Assembly: GCA_020445665.1 (NCBI GenBank)
Contig: JAGRGD010000176.1
Coordinates: 1 to 33,675, forward strand
Direction: 5' to 3'
DNA length: 33,675 nt
Origin: Rhodocyclaceae bacterium
GTDB taxonomy: Bacteria > Pseudomonadota > Gammaproteobacteria > Burkholderiales > Rhodocyclaceae
Positions 1 through 7,441 of the stretch are shown here, piece after piece. The notes under the pieces are model-generated. The model saw nothing but the letters and a program-made list of their open reading frames with translations, was not told the DNA's origin and made no database searches. Positions within the stretch are counted from its first letter, which is position 1, and each line of letters starts with the position of its first letter. The position numbers and the translations under genes were made by a program.

Positions 1-1148
1 CACCACTGCCAGACGTTGCCGACCACATCGAACAGCTCGCCGTGGGCGAAGCGGTCCACCGGGCAGCTGGAGGCCCAGTGGTCGAGGTGCAGGTTGGCTT
101 CGGCCTTGCGCGCCATCGGCACGTCCGACAGGCCGACGTGGTCGTAGAGGCGATGCCACTCGTCCTCGGTCGGCAGGCGCACCGGCTGCCCGGTTTCCCG
201 GGCCTTCCAGTTGCAGAAGGCGCGCGCCTCGTGGCAGTTGGTCTCGACCGGCCAGTTCCACGCCATCGGCACTTCCTCGGCCATCAGGCGCAGGCGCCAG
301 CCGTCCTTGCCCGGCACCCAGAAGGTCGGCGCCTCGGCGCGGGCGAAGCGGCGCCACTCGAGCCCCTCCTCGTCCCACAGGCTGTCGTCGGCATAGCCGC
401 CGGCCTCGACGAAGGCCAGGAACTCCCGGTTGCTGACCAGCATCTTCGCGGCTTCGAAGGCCTCGACCCGGTGCTCGTGGGTGCCGTATTCGTTGTCCCA
501 GCCATAGACCGGATCGTCGAACTCGCGGCCGAGGCGCACGGTGCCGGCGGGGATGCTGACCAGACTGTTGGCCGGCGGCTCGCCGCGGTCGCGGCACGGT
601 TGCCACGCTTCGGTGGGCTGAACATGGCGGAGGGCATGCTGGCGCATCAGCACCGACGAGGTCTCGAGGTGGATGCGCTCGTGCTCGATGCCCATCAGCA
701 CCGCCCAGAACGGGTTGTCCCAGCCGATCGGCAGGGACAGGGGCGTCTCGCGGATCACCCGGTCCACCATCTCGCGCACCTTGCGGCGGTAGGCCCACAC
801 CGCCTCGACCGGCGGCCAGTCGTAGTGGGCGTCGTCGAGGTCGTCCCAGCTCATCTCGTCCACGCCGACCGCGAAGATCGACTCCAGCTGCGGGTCGATG
901 CGCTGCTCGATGAGGCCGGCCAGCACGAACTTGTTGGAGAAGAAGGTCGCCGTGTGGCCCAGATAGAAGATCAGCGGGTGGCGCAGCGGGATCGACTTCT
1001 CGAGGTACGCCTCGTCACCGCTGAGGGTCTCGAAGAGGGACTCGTAGCGGTCGAAGGTGTCGTGGAAGTAGCGCAGGATCTCTTCGCGCTTGGCTTCGGT
1101 GTCGGTACCGGCAAGCAGGGGCGTGCGGGTCAGCAGGGACTGGGACAT
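1..1148 (-). CDS. ovoA: OvoA, 5-histidylcysteine sulfoxide synthase (5' part; C-terminus beyond window)
   Basis: Non-heme iron enzyme that couples cysteine to the histidine C5 position with O2, the first step of ovothiol synthesis in the cytoplasm. The frame runs open from ATG at 1148 to the window edge (about 382 codons). Visible landmarks are HPLIFYLGHTATFF (residues 57-70) and HERIHLE (156-162). In this DinB_2/FGE-sulfatase family the iron is held by a three-histidine facial triad, here most likely H65, H156 and H160. The second half is the formylglycine-enzyme-like domain (AGTVRLGREFDDP, RLPTEDEWHRL, VVGNVWQW). Full-length OvoA carries a C-terminal methyltransferase domain, which would lie outside the window. 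EgtB is the alternative in the superfamily, but the N-terminal wording fits OvoA better. No strong Shine-Dalgarno is seen at the chosen start. Confidence 0.88.
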   Translation of the reverse strand, partial: MSQSLLTRTPLLAGTDTEAKREEILRYFHDTFDRYESLFETLSGDEAYLEKSIPLRHPLIFYLGHTATFFSNKFVLAGLIEQRIDPQLESIFAVGVDEMSWDDLDDAHYDWPPVEAVWAYRRKVREMVDRVIRETPLSLPIGWDNPFWAVLMGIEHERIHLETSSVLMRQHALRHVQPTEAWQPCRDRGEPPANSLVSIPAGTVRLGREFDDPVYGWDNEYGTHEHRVEAFEAAKMLVSNREFLAFVEAGGYADDSLWDEEGLEWRRFARAEAPTFWVPGKDGWRLRLMAEEVPMAWNWPVETNCHEARAFCNWKARETGQPVRLPTEDEWHRLYDHVGLSDVPMARKAEANLHLDHWASSCPVDRFAHGELFDVVGNVWQW

Positions 1149-1255
1149 GGCGCGGCGGATGTGTGGGGGGCAATGGAAGGTGGACGGACTTTGGTCGATT
1201 CGCCTTACAGGTGCAAGTCGCGGCGCATCACCGGGCGCGGGCGGCCCCGCGTGCG

Positions 1256-1726
1256 TCAGCCGCGCAGGCGGCCGGCGTAGAGGCCCGGCTCCGAGCCGGC
1301 GATGGGCTCGGCGCCGACGGCCCGCCGGTAGAAGGCCTCGGAGTGGGCCCAGCCGATCACGGCGTAAGCATAGCCATCGGCAGCCATCTGCCGCAGGCAG
1401 GCCAGCAGCAGCGCCCTGCCGACGCCGCGGCCGCGTGCGTCGGGCGCGACCCCGACCGGCCCGAACAGGCCGCGGGCGGTGGCGTCGAAGCAGGCGAAGC
1501 CGATCACCGCGCCCGCTTCCGCCGCGACGAAGCAGGTCGGGGGCCGGGCAGCGAGGGCACAGCGGCACTCATCGACCCAGCCCGGCGCCGAGGCGGCGAA
1601 GTGCCGCTCGACGAAGGCCAGCACATGGTGGCTGTCGGCCGCCAGGGGGCGCTGGACGACCACCCCCGGCGCGACGGGTGCGTCGTCGCCGGGCAGGTCG
1701 TAGAGACGGACCAGCATGTCGGTCAT
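1256..1726 (-). CDS. GNAT-family N-acetyltransferase
   Basis: A 156-residue protein with the GNAT fold signature. The acetyl-CoA pyrophosphate loop is VGVAPDARGRGVGRALLL at residues 91-108 (R/Q-x-x-G-x-G/A type). It is preceded by the beta-strand FVAAEAGAVIGFACF and followed by GWAHSEAFYRRAVG, the usual motif B region with the conserved Y-R. It should transfer an acyl group from acyl-CoA to an amine on a small molecule or protein. The substrate cannot be read from sequence. It lies 107 nt upstream of ovoA in the same direction, so the two may be co-transcribed, and a role linked to thiol metabolism is only a guess. Confidence 0.85.
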   Translation of the reverse strand: MTDMLVRLYDLPGDDAPVAPGVVVQRPLAADSHHVLAFVERHFAASAPGWVDECRCALAARPPTCFVAAEAGAVIGFACFDATARGLFGPVGVAPDARGRGVGRALLLACLRQMAADGYAYAVIGWAHSEAFYRRAVGAEPIAGSEPGLYAGRLRG

Positions 1727-1774
1727 GGCTGGCCCGCCGGATCGCCGCTGCGCGCGGGCCTCAGGTGTGGCATC

Positions 1775-2335
1775 TCAGTTGCGGCACAGCTCGCCGACGA
1801 CCCGCGCCGGCTGGCTGAAGCTGTTGCCGATCACGACCATGTGGCCGGTGGTGTTGGCGAACAGGCCCCTGCCGTCGGTGCCGGTGATGACGATCTGCTC
1901 GGAGATGAAGCTGTCCGCGGCCACCGCGCCGCTGGCGTCGAAGCTCGGCCGGATGACCATCACGTCGCTGGAGTAGAGGGTGGTGCGGAACGGCCCCCAG
2001 CCGACCCCGATCGCACTGCGCGCGGTCTGCACGATCTGGCGCGGCACCGGTGCGTCGTCCTCGGGGATCACGACCGGGGTCGTGGTGACGTTGCCGTCGC
2101 TGCCCAGGGCCGGTTCGACCGTCACGCCGGCATGGCCGCGGCCGGTCGGGATGCCGAGCATCGACATGGTTACCGAGAAGCACTCCCCGGTGAAGGCGGT
2201 GGTCGGGAAGTGACTGGCGACCTGACACTGGGCGTCCGGGGTCAGCTGGACGGTTCCGCTGATCGGGAAGCAATCGGCCTGGGCGAGGCAGGGAGCGAGG
2301 CCGAGCAGGGCGGCGGCGGCGAGGTGCATTCTCAT
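1775..2335 (-). CDS. Secreted protein of unknown function
   Basis: A 186-residue protein starting at ATG 2335. An upstream in-frame ATG at 2404 would add 23 polar residues in front of the signal sequence and is less likely. Residues 1-18 form a Sec signal peptide (MRMHLAAAALLGLAPCLA, then QADC). The mature part contains several cysteines (in the N-terminal ADCFP segment, QCQVA, GECFS and the C-terminal ELCRN), suggesting periplasmic disulfides. The rest is beta-rich and Thr/Val-rich without a motif I recognise. Its neighbours are the acyltransferase-transporter gene upstream (113 nt gap) and the GNAT gene downstream (48 nt gap), all on the minus strand. Confidence 0.7.
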   Translation of the reverse strand: MRMHLAAAALLGLAPCLAQADCFPISGTVQLTPDAQCQVASHFPTTAFTGECFSVTMSMLGIPTGRGHAGVTVEPALGSDGNVTTTPVVIPEDDAPVPRQIVQTARSAIGVGWGPFRTTLYSSDVMVIRPSFDASGAVAADSFISEQIVITGTDGRGLFANTTGHMVVIGNSFSQPARVVGELCRN

Positions 2336-2447
2336 TGGAGGGTCTCCATGAGCATCGTTGTCGTGGGGTGCGAGGCCCGGCCTATGCCGATCGGGCGTCG
2401 CCACGATGATGTCGGCGTACCCGCCGCCTGTCCAGCGTCATGCGCCG

Positions 2448-4328
2448 TCAGCGTGCATCGCCGCGCAGCGCGGCGACCCGTGCCTGGAGTGTCTCCGGCG
2501 CGGCATCGGCCGGCACGATTGGCGCGCCGGCCACCAGCGCGATGCGATTGAAGACGCCGCGCCGGAACGGCTTCGACATCGCTCGCCCGCCCTTGCGGCT
2601 GAAGAAGCTGCCCCACAGGCCGCGCAGGGCCATCGGCACCACCGGCACCGGATTGCGCTTGAGGATCGTCCGCACGCCGGGCCGGAAGCGGTGAATCTCG
2701 CCGTCGTCGGTGATGTGGCCCTCGGGGAAGATGCCGACCAGCTCGCCGGCATCGAGTGCGCGTCCCACCTCGTCGAAGGCCCGTCGGGTCGCATCCGGAT
2801 CGACCCGTGCCGAGGCGATCGGGATCGCCCGGCTGGTGCGGAAGGCGAAGGACAGGATCGGCCAGCGGAAGATCTGGTGGTCCATCACGAAGCGGATCGG
2901 CCGCCGGCAGGCCGCCATGATCACCAGCGCATCGACGAAGCTGACATGGTTGGCGACGATCAGTGCCGGCCCCTCCTGGGGCACGTGGGACTCGCCCTCG
3001 ACCTCGAGCCGGTAGACCGTGTGCACCAGCATCCAGACGATGAAGCGCAGCAGGAACTCCGGCACCAGGGTGTAGATGTAGATCGCCACCAGCGCATTGA
3101 GGATCGCGGTGACGAGGATCAGCTGGGGAATTGTCGCCCCGGCCGCCAGCAGGCCGGCGCCGAGGACCGCCGCGACCACCATGAAGGCGGCGTTGAGGAT
3201 GTTGTTGCCGGCGATGATCCGGGAGCGGTGGGAGGGCTCGGAGCGGCTCTGGATCAGGGCGTAGAGCGGCACGATGAAGAAACCGCCGAAGACCCCGATC
3301 ATGACCAGATCGAAGATCACCCGCCACGCCAGCGCGCCCGACAGCACGGCGCCGATGGCGAGCGCTTCGCCGGCATGGGCGGCCTCCGGGCTGGCCCACC
3401 ACAGGTCGAGGGCGAAGAGCGACAGGCCGATCGAGCCGAAGGGCACGAGGCCGATCTCGACGTGGGGGCCGGAGAGCTTCTCGCACAGCAGCGAGCCGAT
3501 GCCGATACCCACCGAGAACACCGCCAGCAGCAGGGTCACGGCATGCTCGTCGCCGCCGAGCACCTCGCGCGCGTAGCCGGGGAACTGGGACAGGAAGAGG
3601 GCGCCGTAGAACCAGAACCAGGAGATGCCGAGGATCGACAGGAAGACCGTGCGATTGCCGCGGGTGAAGCCGATGTTGCGCCAGGTCTCGGTCAGCGGAT
3701 TCCAGTTGATGGCGAGGCCGGCGTCGGCGATCGGCGCGGGCGGGATCGATCGGCTGGCGAGGTAGCCGAGGGTGGCCACCACCAGCGCCGCCACCGACAC
3801 CCACAGGGTGCCCGCGTCGAGGCCGATCATGACCCCGCCGGCGATGGTGCCGAGCAGGATCGAGACGAAGGTGCCGGACTCGACCAGGGCGTTGCCGCCG
3901 ACCAGTTCCTCCTCGCGCAGGTGGGCCGGCAGGATCGCGTACTTGACCGGCCCGAAGAGGGACGACTGGGTCCCCATCAGGAACAGGGTCGCGAACATCA
4001 GGCCGAGCGACTCCAGCGCGAAGGCCGTCGTCGCGAGGCCCATGATGCCGATCTCCATGCCCTTGGTGACGCGGATCAGGCGGCTCTTCTCGAACTTGTC
4101 GGCGAGCTGTCCGGCGGTGGCGGAGAACAGGAAGAAGGGCAGGATGAAGAGCCCCGCCGCCAGATTGACGAGCACCCCCGGCGACATCTCGGTGAACCGC
4201 GCCGCCTGAAAGGTGATCAGCACCACCAGGGCGTTCTTGTAGAGGTTGTCGTTGAAGGCGCCGAGAAACTGGGTCAGGAAGAAGGGCAGGAAGCGGCGTT
4301 CGCGCAGCAGGCCGAATTGCGAGCTCAT
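2448..4328 (-). CDS. LplT-like MFS transporter fused to PlsC-type 1-acylglycerol-3-phosphate acyltransferase
   Basis: A 626-residue inner-membrane protein. Residues 1-435 are a 12-helix major facilitator of the lysophospholipid-transporter type, opening with FLGAFNDNLYKNALVVLITF (21-40), a segment typical of LplT and of LplT-Aas fusions. Residues 440-626 are a PlsC-type acyltransferase with the NHxxxxD block at 460-466 (NHVSFVD) and the FPEG block at 534-537, both needed for catalysis in this family. Expected role: flip or import lysophospholipid and re-acylate it at the inner membrane. Related proteins often carry a third AMP-binding domain. Here that domain is absent and is supplied by the aas gene at 7441-9582, the first gene of the same run. 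Its start is 25 nt downstream of the oxidoreductase stop. Confidence 0.88.
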   Translation of the reverse strand: MSSQFGLLRERRFLPFFLTQFLGAFNDNLYKNALVVLITFQAARFTEMSPGVLVNLAAGLFILPFFLFSATAGQLADKFEKSRLIRVTKGMEIGIMGLATTAFALESLGLMFATLFLMGTQSSLFGPVKYAILPAHLREEELVGGNALVESGTFVSILLGTIAGGVMIGLDAGTLWVSVAALVVATLGYLASRSIPPAPIADAGLAINWNPLTETWRNIGFTRGNRTVFLSILGISWFWFYGALFLSQFPGYAREVLGGDEHAVTLLLAVFSVGIGIGSLLCEKLSGPHVEIGLVPFGSIGLSLFALDLWWASPEAAHAGEALAIGAVLSGALAWRVIFDLVMIGVFGGFFIVPLYALIQSRSEPSHRSRIIAGNNILNAAFMVVAAVLGAGLLAAGATIPQLILVTAILNALVAIYIYTLVPEFLLRFIVWMLVHTVYRLEVEGESHVPQEGPALIVANHVSFVDALVIMAACRRPIRFVMDHQIFRWPILSFAFRTSRAIPIASARVDPDATRRAFDEVGRALDAGELVGIFPEGHITDDGEIHRFRPGVRTILKRNPVPVVPMALRGLWGSFFSRKGGRAMSKPFRRGVFNRIALVAGAPIVPADAAPETLQARVAALRGDAR

Positions 4329-4353
4329 GGGGGTTCCGTGCAGTGCGGCCGGC

Positions 4354-5472
4354 TCAGCCGACGTGGGGATTGCCGAAGCGGCGCATGAAGGCGCGGTCGA
4401 TTCGGTCCTTCCAGCGCCATACCCAGTCGCCCCACCAGCCGAACGGGCCCCACGCGCCGAGGGCGTGGCGGTCGCCGGTGGCGATCAGGTAGAGGGCGCG
4501 GCGCTGGGGCTTCCAGGCCGCGAGCGGCTCGCCCTGGGCCGCGCGACGCAGGTTGGCGGCCAGCGGCGGGCCCGCGCGCACCGCATACACGCCGGACTTG
4601 GGCCGGGGGTCGGCATAGGCCGCGATGTCGCCCGCGGCGAAGATGCCCCGGTGCGAGATGCTCTCGAGGGACGACGCCACGCGGATGAAGCCCGCGTCGT
4701 CCACCGCCAGCCCCGATGCGCGCGGCCAGTCCGACGCGCCGGCGCCGGTCACCAGCAGGGCATGGCCGGCCGGGATCCGCGTGCCGTCGTCGAGCACCGC
4801 GTGCTGGCCCGTCAGCTCGACCACGCGGCTGCCGGCATGCCAGTGGATGCCCCGCTCGTTCAGCAGCTCCAGGCACTTCCATTGCAGCGACGAGGCCAGC
4901 CCGTCGAGGGGCAGGCCGGCGTCGCCGATGACCTGCAGCGCGACCCGCGAGTGCCCCTCGCGGGACAGCCGGTGGTGGATTGCGAAGGCCAGCTCCACCG
5001 CCGCGACGCCACCGCCGATGATCGCCACCGGCTGGTCGCGGGCCTCGCGGCAGCGTGCCAGCAGGGCCTCGACGCCGCTGATGAAGGTCTCGATGGGGCG
5101 CACCGGCAGCGCATGTTCGGTGGCGCCGGCGATGGTTTCGATGCGCGAGCGCGAGCCGGTGTCGATCGACAGCAGGTCGAAGTCGAGCCGGCTGCCGTCG
5201 TTGCAGGTGAGCTGGTGTCCGTCGGCATCGAGGGACTCGCCCGCGGCGTGCACGAAGCGCACCCCGGCGCGGCTGGCCAGCTGCGGCAGGCTGAGGGCGC
5301 AGGCTTCGATGGTGTAGTGACCGGCGATCCAGCCCGGCAGCATGCCGGAGTAAATCTGGCGCTCGAAGGGCGAGACCAGCACCACCTCGCAGTCGGGGAT
5401 CGGCTCGCGGCCGAGCGCCTCCAGCACATGGACGTGGGCGTGACCGCCGCCGAGGAGGATCAGTCGCTTCAT
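4354..5472 (-). CDS. FAD/NAD(P)-dependent pyridine nucleotide-disulfide oxidoreductase family protein (SelD-N-terminal-like)
   Basis: A 372-residue two-dinucleotide-binding flavoprotein. The FAD-binding Rossmann motif is LILLGGGHAHVHVLEAL (residues 4-20). A second motif, VAIIGGGVAAVELAFAI, binds NAD(P), and GIFAAGDIAAYADPRPK is the C-terminal FAD-contact motif. No CxxxxC redox disulfide is seen near the N-terminus, so it resembles NDH-2-type or sulfide:quinone-type enzymes rather than classical disulfide reductases. The GGGHAHV wording matches the family found alone or fused to the N-terminus of selenophosphate synthetase. No selD is in the window. The start is ATG 5472, which overlaps the upstream DUF3047 stop by 4 nt (ATGA), so translation is probably coupled. 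Physiological electron acceptor unknown. Confidence 0.82.
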   Translation of the reverse strand: MKRLILLGGGHAHVHVLEALGREPIPDCEVVLVSPFERQIYSGMLPGWIAGHYTIEACALSLPQLASRAGVRFVHAAGESLDADGHQLTCNDGSRLDFDLLSIDTGSRSRIETIAGATEHALPVRPIETFISGVEALLARCREARDQPVAIIGGGVAAVELAFAIHHRLSREGHSRVALQVIGDAGLPLDGLASSLQWKCLELLNERGIHWHAGSRVVELTGQHAVLDDGTRIPAGHALLVTGAGASDWPRASGLAVDDAGFIRVASSLESISHRGIFAAGDIAAYADPRPKSGVYAVRAGPPLAANLRRAAQGEPLAAWKPQRRALYLIATGDRHALGAWGPFGWWGDWVWRWKDRIDRAFMRRFGNPHVG

Positions 5473-6185
5473 GGGCGCGTTCCGAAGGTGATATCGCCGA
5501 ACCAGGTGGTCGCAGTCGCACCGGTGTTGTCGGTATCGACACCCACCGCGATGCCGCTGACGCGGGGCGCCGGCTCGCCAAAGGCGGCCTCGAAGTCGGC
5601 CGCCACGTCGCGCGTCTCGGTCACCCACTGCCCCGCCATCGCGTCACCGCTCTCCACCACCACCATCCGCAGTCTCTCCGTGTAGGGGTTGGGCGCCACC
5701 GTGCCGACCGGCTGGGCGGTGCCCCAGACGTAGCACAAGGCGGCGGCCGGCAGCGCCTCGCCATGGAGCGCCCGCCCGAGGGCGAAAGCGATCCGCTCGG
5801 CGACGGGCAGCCTCGCAGGATCGTAGTCGAAAAAGACGTACAGGCGCGCGGCATAGTCGTCGCTGGCCTTGCCGCGCAGGTCCGATCCGGGCACCGCGGC
5901 GACCGTGCGCCAGCGCCAGTTGAGCAGCGGGGTGCGCGCCGGGTCCACGTCGAGGGCGTGGGTCAGGGTCGAGGCCGCGGCCTCGGCGCGGGCCTCGAGC
6001 ACGCGGGACCCGTCCCGCTCGACAATGGCGAAGCGGGTCGGCCGCTCGACCTTGGGCAGGGGGGTGTGGCGCCACCCGGGGGCCAGGTCATTCGCCGCCG
6101 AGAATGGCGCGGGCTGCGCCGGCGCGCCAGCGTGGGCGCACGACATGGCGGTGACCAGCGCGAGACCTGACAGCGCCGCTCTCAT
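5469..6185 (-). CDS. DUF3047 family exported protein
   Basis: A 238-residue protein with a short Sec signal (residues 1-19, ending CAHA) followed by a region recognised as DUF3047: LNWRWRTVAAVPGSDLRGKASDDYAARLYVFF, then LCYVWGTAQPVG and VVVESG, and near the C-terminus GVDTDNTGATATTWFGDITF. The family is probably a periplasmic beta-sandwich; its function is unknown. The start is ATG 6185, inside the stop of the amidohydrolase gene (ATGA overlap), and its own stop overlaps the next gene the same way. The tight coupling implies stoichiometric production with the amidohydrolase and the flavoprotein. Confidence 0.82.
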   Translation of the reverse strand: MRAALSGLALVTAMSCAHAGAPAQPAPFSAANDLAPGWRHTPLPKVERPTRFAIVERDGSRVLEARAEAAASTLTHALDVDPARTPLLNWRWRTVAAVPGSDLRGKASDDYAARLYVFFDYDPARLPVAERIAFALGRALHGEALPAAALCYVWGTAQPVGTVAPNPYTERLRMVVVESGDAMAGQWVTETRDVAADFEAAFGEPAPRVSGIAVGVDTDNTGATATTWFGDITFGTRP

Positions 6186-7441
6186 GCCGACCGGCTCCGC
6201 TCGAACACCCGCCGAGTCTCGAACACCCGCGCCGGCAGGGCCTGCCCGTCGCTGCGCAAGGCACGCTTGAGGACCAGGTCGAAGAGCAGCGGGTTGTGCT
6301 CCTGGATCTCGCCGAGCACGGGCACCGCGGCCGGGTCGAGCAGGCCGGCGCGGGACAGCGCGCGAGGCGAGGTCAGCGGCAGGATGCCGGGCAGCGGATA
6401 GTCGCTGCCGAAGAGCAGGCGGTCGTGCCAGTCGCTGCGCGCGATGATTTCGTGGATCACCGCCGGGTCGCGGTTGCGCAGGATGATCGCCGAGATGTCG
6501 CCGAAGAGCCGGTCGCGCGCCGCCGGCTCGTCCATCAGGCGCTGGAACAGGGTGAAGCTCGCCACCCGCGGCCCGTCCGCGCTGCGATCCAGGTCCACGT
6601 CCTCGCCCAGGGTGGCGCAGTGGGCCAGCACCACGCGCACCCCCTGCCCCATCGCCCGGCGCAGGCGCAGGGGGTTGCCCCAGTCGGGGGCGCCAACCCC
6701 ATGCACCGCCTTCTCTTCGCCGGCGTGCGTGATCAGGGGCAGCTCGAGGCGGGCCAGCGCCCGGTAGAAGCGGTCGCAGCGGGGGTCGGCGGGGTCGATG
6801 CCCATCGCCGGCGGCAGCCACTTGACGGCCCGTGCCCCGGCCGCCGCGGCGGCCTCGAGGGCATCCACCGCGTCGGGGCGGTAGGGATGGATCGAGCACA
6901 CCCACTCGAACCAGCGCGGCTCGGCCTGGGCGACCCGGCGCGCCCAGGCGTCGGGCACATAAAAGGCGCTGACCTCGGGCAGGGCGCGGCCGGCACCGTC
7001 GTGGGCGTGGTCGAACGCAAAGAGCATCAGCTTGAAGCCGGGCGCCATGCCCTCCATCAGGTTGTGCAGGCGCTCGACGAAGCTGTCGTCCACCCGCCCC
7101 GGGGCGTCATGCACACAGCCGGCGTTCATGTAGAAGATGCGCTGGACGTACTCGGCCGGGTGCCACGGGCTCATCATCCGGTCCGACACGCGGATGCCGC
7201 TGTCCCGGTCGCCGACGCCGGCGAGGTGGGCGTGGCAGTCCCACACCAGGCTCGCGTCGAGGCCCTGCCAGGCGGCCCGCACCAGCGGGTGGTCGGCCAG
7301 GGCGGGCGGCAGCGCGGCGCGGCACGGGTTCATCAGGCGCGGCCCGTCCAGGGTCGCCAGCCCGGCGCCTCCGAGGGCCACCGCGCCGAGGCCCAGGCCG
7401 GTCTTCAGCCAGCGGCGGCGGGCGGGCTCGTGGCGCGCCAT
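6182..7441 (-). CDS. Tat-exported metal-dependent amidohydrolase (Amidohydro_2 family)
   Basis: A 419-residue TIM-barrel hydrolase. The N-terminus has a twin-arginine signal (RRRWLKTG at residues 8-15 followed by a Gly/Ala-rich hydrophobic stretch to about 30), so the folded, metal-loaded enzyme is probably exported to the periplasm. Metal and catalytic positions visible are DCHAH (H70, H72), K207 in VKWLPP, H239 in LITHAGEE, H274 in VLAHCA, and D347 in FGSDYPLPG. Family members hydrolyse or decarboxylate cyclic or carboxylated substrates; the substrate here is unknown. The start ATG 7441 shares one base with the aas stop (TGATG), a classical re-initiation junction. Confidence 0.85.
   Translation of the reverse strand: MARHEPARRRWLKTGLGLGAVALGGAGLATLDGPRLMNPCRAALPPALADHPLVRAAWQGLDASLVWDCHAHLAGVGDRDSGIRVSDRMMSPWHPAEYVQRIFYMNAGCVHDAPGRVDDSFVERLHNLMEGMAPGFKLMLFAFDHAHDGAGRALPEVSAFYVPDAWARRVAQAEPRWFEWVCSIHPYRPDAVDALEAAAAAGARAVKWLPPAMGIDPADPRCDRFYRALARLELPLITHAGEEKAVHGVGAPDWGNPLRLRRAMGQGVRVVLAHCATLGEDVDLDRSADGPRVASFTLFQRLMDEPAARDRLFGDISAIILRNRDPAVIHEIIARSDWHDRLLFGSDYPLPGILPLTSPRALSRAGLLDPAAVPVLGEIQEHNPLLFDLVLKRALRSDGQALPARVFETRRVFERSRSA

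Noticed and set aside
42-1280. A 412-codon open frame on the plus strand across the ovoA region
   Set aside because: The minus strand gives the conserved OvoA motifs. The plus frame has no family match and is a composition effect.
2358-4388. A 676-codon open frame on the plus strand opposite the MFS-PlsC gene
   Set aside because: It is antisense to a clear membrane transporter. Its product is rich in Arg/His/Glu/Gly with no domain, as expected for a shadow frame in high-GC DNA.
4354-5472. Selenophosphate synthetase (SelD) fusion
   Set aside because: Only the flavoprotein half is present. It ends at residue 372 and the next gene is a transporter; no SelD kinase motif follows.
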